Under the pieces are notes generated by a model. The model worked only from the letters and a program-made list of their open reading frames with translations. It was not told the DNA's origin and searched no databases. Both the position numbers and the translations under genes were made by a program. A DNA stretch of 24,416 nucleotides from a virus: positions 1 through 24,416 of IMG/VR virus record IMGVR_UViG_3300024513_000082; one strand, written 5' to 3'. Position 1 is the stretch's first letter; each line of letters begins with the position of its first letter. Of the stretch, positions 1 through 8,916 are shown piece by piece.

Positions 1-242
1 CAAGCCCTGCTGTCAGACTCTGCTTGTTGTTTGAATGCTTCACCGATAGCATCTAATTCATGCTCTTGTAGACGCTGATGTCCCTGCTGTAGAGCAAACT
101 CTGCTTGCATCTTAGCGATAGAGACTTCAACATCTAACTTCTTCAGTTCATGCTCTCTTTCAAACTTCCTATCTAAGATCTTTAGGACTTCTGGAGCAAG
201 ACGAAAGACACCACCGATAAGAGCACCAATGAGTTCAAACAT
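1..242 (-). CDS. Small phage protein with hydrophobic N-terminus and coiled coil (partial)
   Basis: An open frame starts at 242 and runs off the left edge with 80 codons visible. The start is preceded by GGGAG about 10 bases upstream and overlaps the stop of the 738-aa gene by 8 bases, which supports the ATG. Residues 1-22 are hydrophobic and Gly-rich (LIGALIGGVF). Residues 24-80 are charged and rich in E, K and Q with heptad-like spacing, so a coiled coil is likely. The layout of a short hydrophobic start plus a long helix would suit a membrane-anchored lysis accessory (spanin-like) or a minor virion component, but no signature decides this. The C-terminus is not in the window. The gene follows the internal virion protein genes in the same leftward operon. 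Confidence 0.75.
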   Translation of the reverse strand, partial: MFELIGALIGGVFRLAPEVLKILDRKFEREHELKKLDVEVSIAKMQAEFALQQGHQRLQEHELDAIGEAFKQQAESDSRA

Positions 243-2451
243 TGATGAAGTCTCCCATGATCTGGCGAACAACACTTGATGAAGGTGCGCTTGTCTGAAT
301 ACCCCTACGCCTTAGTTCTTGCTGAATCTCTTCTAATGATGGTCCTGGCTCTACAGGAGATGTTGTTGGTAATTGCTGCATAGATTGATCTTCTGGTGTC
401 TCTGGTGATATTTGAGGACCAGCACGAAGAGCCATAGCACCTGTATACTTACCAACAGCTTCAATACCACGCTGAATAACCTCTGCTTTTGGTTTCTGTC
501 TTTGAGCTTCTTTTAACGCATTGTTTATGTTAGGATCAAAGAATACCTCAGACAAAGCCTTTGGAGAAGCAACATAGTCAGCTAATCCTTTAATACTGTC
601 TGTTAAGATCTTAACTAAGTTACCAGACTGTGCTGTACCGCCTAATGCCCTAGTAGTGGCATAAGCCTCACCACCAGACATCATAGAAGGACCACCTGCT
701 CTTCCTTCAGACTGTAAAGCCTTTTGCATAAAAGACATTGCTTTGATAGCATCTGCTTTATCTGCTGCTGTTGGGAACAAGAAGTTAAACTCACCAGACT
801 GAATACCCTTTAGGGCTGCTTGGATATTAAAGGTAGGTGTGTTCGCAGCAGCACCTTTGATGTCTGCTTTGTTAAGTACATCTTGAAATAAGATACCACG
901 TACTTGATTAGCTACATCAGGTGCTTGTTGACCTAGTGTACTGAACACAATAGCTTGCTGTGATTTAGGAAGTGTTGCTAGCTTCATAGCAACATCTTCA
1001 GGAACTAAGTCAGTAACTCTTTCTACATCAAAAGTCTTAGTAATAGGATAGTTAGCAAATTCTTCAATCTTGTCTATGTTTTTAGCAAAGTTGTCTCTTG
1101 CTGTTTTTAAACGATCTGCTCCAGGGACACCTTGATCAATAGCTAAATCTAAAGCATCTTTGTAGGCTCTTAGAACCTGTCTAGCAAAGTTCTTTACTTG
1201 TCCTTGAGCAACACCAGCGAACATATCACTACCACCAACATCAGCTAAGGAACCAGCACCTTTAAAGGCTGCTTCACCCCATGCTGATATGTTCTTCTGT
1301 AAACGTTCAATATCAATATTTCTTGCTCTATCAGGGACAGCAGGAACTACTGTAGTTGTTGCGGGTTGTCCACTAGGACCAAGAACTGTTGACTGAACAG
1401 TCTGTGCTGGTTGTCCAGGTTCAACAAATTCTTCTCTTATTTTCCTAAGAGCAGATATAAAAGAAGAATTCTGTGGTGTCTCTGGACCTAATTGAGCTAA
1501 CTGTTGATCTACCATTTGCAATACAGGTGTAGTATCAACTAAACCACCAGCATTCTTTGCAGCAGCAAAGTCTCTTTTAGCTTGTGACTTAAGTTGTCCT
1601 GATAGGGCAGATCCAAAGTTGTTGAACGATGACCATACTTGATTAGTTAATGCAACAGGATCAACATTCATATCTCCTGCTCTGTTAAACAAACCAGTTA
1701 GGTAGTTACGAACATCAGAGGCTTGCTGTATGTCAAACTGTCTTGGGAGTTCTCCGCTTTCTGGAGCAGCACGAACACGCTCTTCCCTAGCTAGTTGTTG
1801 ACGGTTTCCTGTGAACTGTCCTGGTGTAAGCCTACCTACATCAAGGACACCAGTATCAGCCGGTGTTCGCATACCTTCAGGCTTTAACAACTGACTTCTA
1901 CCAGCTCTTAAACCACTAGCAATAGCGTATGGAGAAGCCTGTAGAGCAAACTGTGCAGCAGGAGAATCAGGTGCTATTGTACTTGCAGCTACGCCTGTAG
2001 CACCGGCTACAGGAGCCTCTATAGCAGCAGCGCCCATACCAGCCCTGCCTGTAATACCAGGAAGACCAGCAGCAGTCAATGCAGCAGCAGGGGCAGCAGC
2101 AGCACCAAATTCGTAAGCACCTCGAAAACCTGGGATAGTGTTTAAGTCTACTCCTGATAGTTCTTTTACACCTCTAACCATACCTTGTGTTGAAAAGGCA
2201 GACGGATCTTGTTTTTTCTTAAGGTAATCGTATAGGTTACCCCAACCACCAACAATGTCTAAAACACCTTTAGCGCCTCCTTTAACTAGAGACTCACCAA
2301 AGTCTCTTACATTCTGTGTGAATGTCTTTTCTTGAGCTGGCTCAAACACAGATCTTTGGTTTTTTGCATCACCACCATAAGCGTTAGGATCAATACCACG
2401 CCTACGCATTTCAGCTTCAATGGCTTGCATTTCCTCAAGGTTCATAGCCAT
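235..2451 (-). CDS. Large internal virion / DNA-ejection protein candidate (738 aa)
   Basis: A 738-aa protein follows the other two large presumed internal virion genes, the position where podoviruses encode proteins ejected with the DNA. Residues about 114-160 form an Ala/Gly-rich hydrophobic stretch that could insert into a membrane. The rest is mostly predicted helix, with many Q, A and K residues and a Pro/Thr-rich linker near residues 340-370. The extreme ends echo each other: EEMQAIEAEMRRRGID near the N-terminus and LEEIQQELRRRGIQ near residue 710. No peptidoglycan-hydrolase motif is visible. Its ATG lies 2 bases past the stop of the preceding gene; a second in-frame ATG two codons on is also possible. 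The role as an ejection protein is inferred from gene position, size and composition. Confidence 0.8.
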   Translation of the reverse strand: MAMNLEEMQAIEAEMRRRGIDPNAYGGDAKNQRSVFEPAQEKTFTQNVRDFGESLVKGGAKGVLDIVGGWGNLYDYLKKKQDPSAFSTQGMVRGVKELSGVDLNTIPGFRGAYEFGAAAAPAAALTAAGLPGITGRAGMGAAAIEAPVAGATGVAASTIAPDSPAAQFALQASPYAIASGLRAGRSQLLKPEGMRTPADTGVLDVGRLTPGQFTGNRQQLAREERVRAAPESGELPRQFDIQQASDVRNYLTGLFNRAGDMNVDPVALTNQVWSSFNNFGSALSGQLKSQAKRDFAAAKNAGGLVDTTPVLQMVDQQLAQLGPETPQNSSFISALRKIREEFVEPGQPAQTVQSTVLGPSGQPATTTVVPAVPDRARNIDIERLQKNISAWGEAAFKGAGSLADVGGSDMFAGVAQGQVKNFARQVLRAYKDALDLAIDQGVPGADRLKTARDNFAKNIDKIEEFANYPITKTFDVERVTDLVPEDVAMKLATLPKSQQAIVFSTLGQQAPDVANQVRGILFQDVLNKADIKGAAANTPTFNIQAALKGIQSGEFNFLFPTAADKADAIKAMSFMQKALQSEGRAGGPSMMSGGEAYATTRALGGTAQSGNLVKILTDSIKGLADYVASPKALSEVFFDPNINNALKEAQRQKPKAEVIQRGIEAVGKYTGAMALRAGPQISPETPEDQSMQQLPTTSPVEPGPSLEEIQQELRRRGIQTSAPSSSVVRQIMGDFINV

Positions 2452-2453
2452 TA

Positions 2454-3737
2454 TTAACGCCTTCCGCTTTTGTAAGCATCAATGAGTTCTTGATCAGTCA
2501 TATCAGACGCTTTCTTTGCCGTCTGTGGAGATATAGTCAGTGGTATTGTTGGTACATAACCAGATAGTCCTTTATTTTGTCTTGCGTAACTTTCTAAAGA
2601 ACTAGATTCTTTAATAACATCGTTAGCACGTTTCTGTAAGTAAGAAATAAGCTCTGCTCTTGCCTGGGGACTGTTCTCAAGCTGTGGGACAATACGAACA
2701 ATAAACTCTCTATCAGCATTAGATGGGTTAGATCCAAGAGCTTTAATCTTCGCTAACACAAGATCACCAGCACTCTTTGTATAAACTTCAGAGTTAGCTA
2801 GTTTTTGAACATCATTAGCACCAAGTAAACCAATCGTATTAAAGAAGTTTGCTACACCAACCCTACCAGAAGCAAATGTACCACTAGTGATGTTTTGCTG
2901 ATTACGCCTAGCCATTTCATTTAAGCTATTCAGTTCACCAATAGCAGTTGTACGTAATTCCCTGGCTTTAACAACTGCTTTAGCGTCTTCTTGGCCTATC
3001 TGTTTTTGAAACTCAACTTCTTGTGGAGGCATGTTAGCTGATGCGTTGACATTAACTCGTGAGGCTTTATCAACAGGCTCAATCTGATTAGTTTTTAAGT
3101 TACGTTGAACTGCCATTGGTCTGCCATCAGCCCCAGGTATTTGATATACGTCAGAATACTTAGTAGAGTCTACTGGGACAAGGTCTTTGTAATTTCTTGA
3201 TTGTTTAAAAGCTTCTAAACTCTCTGGTGTAAACTTAGCAGGATCTACATTACCAAATAGTTTTACTTCTTGTTCTTTCCTGGCTTTTTCAGCCAAGGCT
3301 TCCGCTTGTGTTTTTTGTGCGCCTGTTTTACCAATCTGAGCCTCTAACAAACCACGCTTAAGCTCACCCATCGTCCTAGACTCTTCAGCAGCCTTAACCT
3401 GTGCAGCAGCAGCGATAGCTTCCTGTGTTAGACCAAGCCTAGTAGCCTCTCTAGCCATAATCTTGTAAGCTTCAGCAGGATCTTCACCATCCCATTGTGC
3501 TGAGATAGCATTCTTTAATTCCTGTCTAGCTGCAGCTTCTTTCAGTTTAGGATCTTCTACACCGAACAAACCACCAATAGCTCTACCAGCCTGTGTACCT
3601 GCCATACCCATACCAGCCCTGATACTCTGGTATGGTGTTAATCTAGCTTGTGCTATTGCATTAGCTTGATCCTGTTGCATCTGCTGTTGTTGTACATCAT
3701 AGATGCTTGGACCAAATAGACTTTGTTGCTGTGCCAT
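2454..3737 (-). CDS. Internal virion protein candidate (427 aa)
   Basis: A 427-aa Q- and A-rich protein. Residues 1-30 are strongly Gln-rich (QQQQMQQDQ), residues about 40-60 are Gly-rich, and residues about 65-160 look like a long charged helix. The C-terminus ends in a small helical MTDQELIDAYKSG segment. It has no enzymatic motif that I recognise. It lies between two other large, low-complexity genes at the end of the tail module, where short-tailed phages carry proteins packaged in the capsid and ejected with DNA. The ATG at 3737 has AAGGAAC about 5 bases upstream. The gene ends 2 bases before the next ATG, so the three large genes are probably translated as a coupled set. The function is inferred from context. 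Confidence 0.78.
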   Translation of the reverse strand: MAQQQSLFGPSIYDVQQQQMQQDQANAIAQARLTPYQSIRAGMGMAGTQAGRAIGGLFGVEDPKLKEAAARQELKNAISAQWDGEDPAEAYKIMAREATRLGLTQEAIAAAAQVKAAEESRTMGELKRGLLEAQIGKTGAQKTQAEALAEKARKEQEVKLFGNVDPAKFTPESLEAFKQSRNYKDLVPVDSTKYSDVYQIPGADGRPMAVQRNLKTNQIEPVDKASRVNVNASANMPPQEVEFQKQIGQEDAKAVVKARELRTTAIGELNSLNEMARRNQQNITSGTFASGRVGVANFFNTIGLLGANDVQKLANSEVYTKSAGDLVLAKIKALGSNPSNADREFIVRIVPQLENSPQARAELISYLQKRANDVIKESSSLESYARQNKGLSGYVPTIPLTISPQTAKKASDMTDQELIDAYKSGRR

Positions 3738-3746
3738 TATTGTTCC

Positions 3747-6095
3747 TTAGATCGAAAAACCGTTGTAGCCAACACCAGCACCTGATTGAGCTAACGCATT
3801 TAAGGTAGCTTGATCATAACCTGATGTTGGTGTATTCAGTAAACCACCAAGTAGATTACCGAACATACCACCAACAGCACCTGTATTACCTAACACCTGA
3901 TTAGCTACATTCTGTCTAGCTCCTAACAAGCCTGCTAAAGCCTCTTGTTGAGCTTGTAAGTTACCAGCTAATCCAAGGCTTTGAAGGTTACCTTGTGCTT
4001 GTAGACCAGCCAAAGAAGGTTGTAGGAAAGCTTGTGTTTGAGCAACGTTACCTTGTAGTGCTTGCTGACCTAACTGACCGGACAACTGAGCCTGTTGTAG
4101 CTGTTGTTGAGTTAGATTCTGGATAGGTGCCAATGCTGCTGCACCTTGACCAATCAACGTACCACGTTCACCCAATGCAGCCTGTCTAGACTGTAGTTCA
4201 CGCTGTAGTTGCTGTTGTGCTATGGCTTGTTCTTGAGCTAACAACTCTGGTGAAGAACCACCAAAAGCTGAACCACTTACACCCAATCTTCCTTGAGCAC
4301 GTAACCTAGCCTCTGTAGCTAATCGTTGACGTTCAATCTCTGGTGCAGACAATGCAGATAGTTTATTGTAGTAATCCCTTGTTAACTGATCTACGTTAGT
4401 CATGTTAGCAGCCTGTGCAGACTGCATAGCTACCTGAGCAAATGGATTATACATTGCTCTAGCATCTTCAGTCAAGACTGTGTTAACAGTACCTGTAGCA
4501 GGATTGTACGTAGTACCGAACAATGAGCCAGTAACACCAAAGGGTGTAAACTCTCCTACCATGTTCGATGCTTGTGTAGCTAATGTATTGTATTGACCAC
4601 CAAGACGGTTAGCTAAGTTAGTGTACTCAGTTTGTGTTAGCTGACCTTGCTGACGTAATTTATCGGCAGCATCCTGAACCATAGCTAAATTAGCACCAGA
4701 ACTAACCAAACCACCTAAAACATTCTGAGCACTTGTATTTGTTAGATCACCGAACAACGATGAAGCAATATTCCCTAATGTACTTGTTAAAGCAGCTGGC
4801 AATCCAGTTAGTGTTGTTAGTAGATTAGTAGGGATTGGTGTTGTTACTGGAGGCACTGCAGGAGGTGTTGTTACTGGAGGCACTGCAGGAGGTGTTGTTA
4901 CTGGAGGCACTGCAGGAGGTGTTGTTACTGGAGGCACTGCAGGAGGTGTTGTTACTGGAGGTACTATTGGTGGTAGTAGTGTTGAAGATAATAATGATCC
5001 AGTATTACTGATAATTTCAGGCAACGCTGTTGTTCCAATTGCTTCTAATGTAGCTAATGTCGATGCAGGTAATCCAGATGCTGTTGCAGCTAACGATTCC
5101 GCCCCACCACTAAGCAAACCACCAGTAGTAGTAGCACCTCCAGTGGCTGCTGCCTCTCCACCTAATAAACTACTACCTAATAAAGCACCACCAACAATAC
5201 CTAGAGCTTGTAACCATCCTTTACCTTCTGATGTATTCGGACTAGCAAGACGAGTACCCGTAGGTTGACCATAGGCATCGTACTGCTGAACAACAATCTT
5301 ATCGCCTTGAACACCAATAGCTTTTTCAATAACCCTATCTTCACCAGTACCTAACTGAACAATGTTTTGATTAGTACCTGTTGTAGGGCTTAGTGATCCA
5401 GTAAGTAGCGTGCCTTGTGGTAGACCAGCATTTAAGAAGAATTGATTAACCTGTGAGACAGGTAAACCAGTAAGGCCTGACAAATCCTCAGCAGTTAAAC
5501 CATAAGTCTTAGCTGTTTGAGCAATGGTTTGTCCGCTAGTATTTAAGTTATTAACAAGGTTGTTGACAACAGAATCTAACGTATTCTGAGGAACCATGTA
5601 GCTATTCATGATAGCTTGGTCTGTCATCAACGGAGATACACCTAGTAGACTAAACTCTTGATTAGACACTGAAGGCTGAATAGCCTTGATAGCGTTACGG
5701 ATCTCTGTTGGTGTACGTCCTTGACTAAGCAATGTATCGATGTATCCTTGCTTAGTTGATAACGATGCTGCAGGGTCCCATGTTAGTCCGAACAAACTGT
5801 ATGTTGTTGGTGCTGGTGTGGAAGCAGGAGGTGTATATACAGGCTCTTGATACACAGGCTCAGCAGTCTGTGTATAAACATTCTCTTGCTGAATAGGCGC
5901 AGGAGCTGGTGTTGGAGCTGGAGCAGGGGCAGGAGCTGGAGGAGCATAACCATTACCCAACATCCAGGTAATATCAGACTGAGGTACTCCGGCACCTAGT
6001 AGTTCATCAACTGTTGTTCCATTGGCGTTAAACCAAGAAATCTTTTGTTGAGGTGTATAGCTAGACCAACCAGAAGGAAGTGCGGGTAGCGCCAT
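3747..6095 (-). CDS. Large Pro-repeat virion protein candidate (782 aa)
   Basis: A 782-aa multi-part protein. It has an N-terminal domain (1-50), an Ala-Pro linker (about 52-66), a helical middle with repeated QxIxxxAxxxGL elements, and a hydrophobic Gly/Ala segment near residues 295-330. A Pro-Thr-Val linker at about 376-420 consists of four identical 9-residue units plus one diverged unit. The C-terminal third is Gln-rich and helical. The linkers suggest separate modules joined by extended spacers. It follows the tail-nozzle gene and a short fibre-like gene, so it is probably a virion protein that sits inside the particle or at the tail tip. No catalytic motif was seen. The start at 6095 is 2 bases past the previous stop. 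Confidence 0.78.
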   Translation of the reverse strand: MALPALPSGWSSYTPQQKISWFNANGTTVDELLGAGVPQSDITWMLGNGYAPPAPAPAPAPTPAPAPIQQENVYTQTAEPVYQEPVYTPPASTPAPTTYSLFGLTWDPAASLSTKQGYIDTLLSQGRTPTEIRNAIKAIQPSVSNQEFSLLGVSPLMTDQAIMNSYMVPQNTLDSVVNNLVNNLNTSGQTIAQTAKTYGLTAEDLSGLTGLPVSQVNQFFLNAGLPQGTLLTGSLSPTTGTNQNIVQLGTGEDRVIEKAIGVQGDKIVVQQYDAYGQPTGTRLASPNTSEGKGWLQALGIVGGALLGSSLLGGEAAATGGATTTGGLLSGGAESLAATASGLPASTLATLEAIGTTALPEIISNTGSLLSSTLLPPIVPPVTTPPAVPPVTTPPAVPPVTTPPAVPPVTTPPAVPPVTTPIPTNLLTTLTGLPAALTSTLGNIASSLFGDLTNTSAQNVLGGLVSSGANLAMVQDAADKLRQQGQLTQTEYTNLANRLGGQYNTLATQASNMVGEFTPFGVTGSLFGTTYNPATGTVNTVLTEDARAMYNPFAQVAMQSAQAANMTNVDQLTRDYYNKLSALSAPEIERQRLATEARLRAQGRLGVSGSAFGGSSPELLAQEQAIAQQQLQRELQSRQAALGERGTLIGQGAAALAPIQNLTQQQLQQAQLSGQLGQQALQGNVAQTQAFLQPSLAGLQAQGNLQSLGLAGNLQAQQEALAGLLGARQNVANQVLGNTGAVGGMFGNLLGGLLNTPTSGYDQATLNALAQSGAGVGYNGFSI
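4837..4971 (-). repeat. 27-bp in-frame tandem repeat (4 perfect copies plus 1 diverged)
   Basis: Units begin at 4837, 4864, 4891, 4918 and 4945. The first four are identical over 27 bases and the fifth diverges in its second half. Each unit encodes nine residues of the Pro-Val-Thr-Thr-Pro-Pro-Ala type, so copy-number change would alter linker length without a frameshift. Identity at the DNA level suggests recent slippage or recombination. Confidence 0.97.
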
Positions 6096-6097
6096 GA

Positions 6098-6310
6098 TTA
6101 GTAAGTCCCGTCATCGTACACAACACCACCAGTAGGTAGTGTCACTGTACCTGTAAAAGTAGGGGAAGCAACATCAGCTTTAGACGTGATAGCACTGGCT
6201 ATGTTGTTGTATTCAGTATCAATCTCAGTACCTTTGATAATCTTACTAGCATTACCAGTTGGTAGTGTGTCCTTAGCTGCAAAGTTTGTGGTTTTGGTAT
6301 AGTTACTCAT
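6098..6310 (-). CDS. Small tail/fibre-associated protein (70 aa)
   Basis: A 70-aa protein beginning MSNYTKTTNFAAKDTLPTG and ending with a Thr/Gly-rich TFTGTVTLPTGG stretch of the kind found in phage fibre repeats. It looks like a free-standing fibre N-terminal segment: an attachment-type start followed by a single beta-type repeat. Its ATG overlaps the stop of the tail-nozzle gene in a TAATG junction at 6310-6312, so it is probably translated by coupling. Whether it is a structural adaptor or an assembly factor cannot be told from sequence. Real-gene confidence is high because it fits exactly between two coupled genes; functional confidence is low. Confidence 0.8.
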   Translation of the reverse strand: MSNYTKTTNFAAKDTLPTGNASKIIKGTEIDTEYNNIASAITSKADVASPTFTGTVTLPTGGVVYDDGTY

Positions 6311-7854
6311 TAGATTGTCCTGCCTGCTTTAACAAAAATATCCATTTGTTGAACAGAGAAAGCATCGTTACTGATATCTGCTTCAATACCTAATTGAAAC
6401 ACCCTACCAGCACCACCAATAGTTTGTCCATAGCCTTGGAACTGCTTAGGTACTGGGTTAATGGTAATACCTGCGTTGTACTCAGCGATGTTGTATTCAG
6501 ATACATTGTATTCTGAGCGAACAACATTAGGGTATGTCCATAGAGCACTACGATAGTCTGTACCGTAGTCTACAGTCCACTTAAGGAATACATTAGTACC
6601 TGCTCCACCAACTGTTAAGGTATTAACCTTCTTCAGTATCTTAATGATGGAAGAATCACCAGCATCTAGATGAGAGGTGTAGTACAGGAATCTAAAGCTA
6701 CTACCGTTGTCTGTGTTGCCATAGTAGCGACCAATGTATCCTGGCCTACCTAAGTACATCTCTCTACTGCGTGTAGACAGTAAAGACTTAGGTGCGTACA
6801 TCCACTGAGTTACCTTACAAGACCCATCCTGTAGACGTTGTTTGAGGTCAAAACAGTAGGTAATACCTCTAGTGGGTAATGATAGTAGATAAAAAGCTTC
6901 TCGTTCGTGATACACTGAACGGATATTATCATAGTCGTTATTAGTCAATACGTCAAGTATTAATTGATCTCTGACATTCCTAGAGATATCGAACAAAGGT
7001 GGTGACTTCTCTTGAATAACCCTACCTAAGCTACGAACACCAGTATCAGATAAGAAGAAGATATCAGTGCCTACATCCTGTACTGAATCTCTAGCAATAC
7101 AACCAACACCATCAATAACTTCAACTAGCTTAAGATCTGCTGTAGGATCACCATCAGCACCAGAGTAAACAATAATAGTCTTCTTACAGAATATGACTAG
7201 GAAGCCATTAAAGCCTGCTAGAGCTACGATACTGTCAGTACCATTAGTAAGCACTGATTCAATGCTGACAGAGCCTGAAGCACCTCCAGACCATTTCATA
7301 CCAGATAGCGTATCTGACCACCATACCGTAGTTTTATCAGTAGTTGTGTCCGCTACCCATAGACGACCATAAGCTGACAATACTTCATTACCTAGCTGTA
7401 CTGTACCTGAATAGCCTGCATGAGCTGATACAAGCATCCATGTATTAGCTACATGGTCATAGATCAGTGGGTTATGTCCTCGTTGAAAGAAGTAAGTATT
7501 ATCATTAAAGTTTACTGCTTTCCAGTACTGAGCAGTCCATGTAGCTGAACCATTGTAGACTTCAGTCAGTGTTGTTGTACCAGTGTAGATCCTGTTGTTA
7601 CCGATACTGACAATCTCTGTAGTACCAGCTTTCTTAACAACTTCATGTAATAGTGTTGGCTCTGTGCTGTTGTAGCCAGCAGTGGTATTAACAGTTACCC
7701 AACCCTTACGAGCAGCTATGCGACCATACTGGTCAATCACTGCATTCTCTGCCCTAAGAGCAAACTCTTTAGGTAACGTGATAGGAGAGTCTTGAGTGTT
7801 TAATCCATAGAAGCCTGGAGCAACAAGACTAACAGGTCTAATAGGAGCAGCCAT
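6310..7854 (-). CDS. Tail nozzle / tail-stabilisation protein (tube B-like), 514 aa
   Basis: The protein starts MAAPIRPVSLVAPGFYGLNTQDSP and continues with an AENAVIDQYGRIAARKGW segment. This opening is typical of podovirus nozzle or stabilisation proteins (T7 gp12 or P22 gp10 type roles). The body is rich in beta-strand patterns with repeated aromatic residues, consistent with a beta-propeller-like nozzle. I place the start at 7854 rather than at the in-frame ATG at 7869, because ATG 7854 overlaps the stop of the upstream gene as TAATG. It follows the tail-tube A gene, the usual partner with which it builds the short tail. The exact family (T7-like or P22-like) is uncertain. Confidence 0.85.
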   Translation of the reverse strand: MAAPIRPVSLVAPGFYGLNTQDSPITLPKEFALRAENAVIDQYGRIAARKGWVTVNTTAGYNSTEPTLLHEVVKKAGTTEIVSIGNNRIYTGTTTLTEVYNGSATWTAQYWKAVNFNDNTYFFQRGHNPLIYDHVANTWMLVSAHAGYSGTVQLGNEVLSAYGRLWVADTTTDKTTVWWSDTLSGMKWSGGASGSVSIESVLTNGTDSIVALAGFNGFLVIFCKKTIIVYSGADGDPTADLKLVEVIDGVGCIARDSVQDVGTDIFFLSDTGVRSLGRVIQEKSPPLFDISRNVRDQLILDVLTNNDYDNIRSVYHEREAFYLLSLPTRGITYCFDLKQRLQDGSCKVTQWMYAPKSLLSTRSREMYLGRPGYIGRYYGNTDNGSSFRFLYYTSHLDAGDSSIIKILKKVNTLTVGGAGTNVFLKWTVDYGTDYRSALWTYPNVVRSEYNVSEYNIAEYNAGITINPVPKQFQGYGQTIGGAGRVFQLGIEADISNDAFSVQQMDIFVKAGRTI

Positions 7855-8504
7855 TATACCCAGTTCCAAGTTATTTCATCTTCGTACCTAGCTGATTCAA
7901 TAGCAATGTACGTAGCTACAGCTTTCCTATAAAGATCATTCTGTTGATCAGACAATCTACCTTGATCTTCTCCACGTTCATTGATAGCACGTAGATAAGC
8001 ACCTTGTATTACTAACTCTGAAGGTACATAGATAACATCAAGATCATTAACTAAATTAGCTTGTGGTACAACACAGTCAACCTTAACTGCATACGCTTGA
8101 TCAGGTATAGGCCATAGATCTAACGTAATCTCATCGCTGGTGTTGCTATTACCTATGGAGAAATACTGAGGACCACCAGTGACTGTACCTTGCATGTTCA
8201 CCCAAGCATGCATTTGATCCTGTGAGGCTTGCTCAAGATCACGCTTAAGTGTAGGTATGTAGACCTTTAATAGTCTTGTCCGTGATGATGTACCTGTGAT
8301 AGCGTAATTCTGAGTACCGTTAACTGTATTGATTGTCTTGGTTGTACGTAAGATAGACCAATTCCAAGCATCTTCGATCTCACGTTTAGTTTCATTGACC
8401 ATTGCACCGATAAGGTACGAATAGTCAGACTGTATCACTGTCGATACAGTACTCTCTCGCATACGCAAGAGAACGCCATTAACACAGTCTAAGTAAGTAG
8501 CCAT
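7854..8504 (-). CDS. Tail tubular protein A / head-tail adaptor (gp11-like), 216 aa
   Basis: A 216-aa protein of typical size for T7 gp11-like tail-tube A proteins, which form the ring between portal and nozzle. It opens ATYLDCVNGVLLRMRE, and the segment ETKREIEDAWNWSILR resembles the adaptor helix. It also has DLWPIPDQAYAVKVDCVV strands and a C-terminal helix rich in R, D and Y. The start at 8504 is preferred over the ATG at 8510: it forms a TAATG overlap with the preceding stop and has AAGGTGA at proper spacing, whereas that motif would be only 2-3 bases from the upstream ATG. The gene lies next to the nozzle gene, as in other podoviruses. Confidence 0.85.
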   Translation of the reverse strand: MATYLDCVNGVLLRMRESTVSTVIQSDYSYLIGAMVNETKREIEDAWNWSILRTTKTINTVNGTQNYAITGTSSRTRLLKVYIPTLKRDLEQASQDQMHAWVNMQGTVTGGPQYFSIGNSNTSDEITLDLWPIPDQAYAVKVDCVVPQANLVNDLDVIYVPSELVIQGAYLRAINERGEDQGRLSDQQNDLYRKAVATYIAIESARYEDEITWNWV

Positions 8505-8761
8505 TACCATTTCACCTTATCAGCCCAGTATGCAGCGGACATCTTACCTTTAGCGATGTTCTTTGCATGACGAGCCTTAAATGATTTATTCCTAGCAGAA
8601 CCTTCTGGAGAGCCTGAAACACCTTGTTGACCAAACCTGATAGTCTTTATCTGATCACCTTCTTTAGCAACAACGACATGACTTTTAGTAGGATGCGAAG
8701 GTGTACGTTTAGGTTTGTTGTAACCAGATACACCAGCTTTTTCTAGCCTAGAATCTTTCAT
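8504..8761 (-). CDS. Conserved basic podovirus protein (85 aa)
   Basis: An 85-aa basic protein with a conserved-looking core (HPTKSHVVVAKEGDQIKTIRFGQQGVSG) and a Lys/Arg-rich C-terminal half ending AKGKMSAAYWADKVKW. I recall this pattern from short uncharacterised proteins next to tail-tube genes in marine and freshwater podoviruses (possibly DUF6321), but could not check it. Basic charge and small size would suit a nucleic-acid-binding or minor virion role. Its ATG overlaps the stop of the upstream 52-aa gene (ATGA), and its stop overlaps the tail-tube A start (TAATG), so it is embedded in a coupled series. Confidence 0.8.
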   Translation of the reverse strand: MKDSRLEKAGVSGYNKPKRTPSHPTKSHVVVAKEGDQIKTIRFGQQGVSGSPEGSARNKSFKARHAKNIAKGKMSAAYWADKVKW

Positions 8762-8916
8762 TTCTTCTTCTTAGGTTTAGTCATACCAGCTTCGGACAAA
8801 GCAATGGCAACTGCTTGCTTACGAGATTTAACAACAGGACCACCTTTACCACTGTGTAGTGTTCCTTCTTTATACTCTCGCATTACTTTTCCAACTTTAG
8901 CAGGTTTCTGCTTCAT
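8758..8916 (-). CDS. Small basic protein, DUF6496-like (52 aa)
   Basis: A 52-aa open frame whose product starts MKQKPAKVGKVMREYKEG, continues TLHSGKGGPVVKSRKQ and AVAIALSEAGM, and ends in a lysine tail. The pattern MREYKxGxLxSG...VKSRKQAxAIALSEAG is that of the small DUF6496 family, seen in phages and bacteria, function unknown. Start and stop both overlap neighbours by ATGA junctions (8913-8916 and 8758-8761), strong evidence that this short frame is translated. The high lysine content suggests nucleic-acid binding or packaging with DNA; that is inference only. Confidence 0.82.
   Translation of the reverse strand: MKQKPAKVGKVMREYKEGTLHSGKGGPVVKSRKQAVAIALSEAGMTKPKKKK

Noticed and set aside
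4837-4971. CRISPR-like array
   Set aside because: The repeats abut with no spacers and are in frame inside a coding region.
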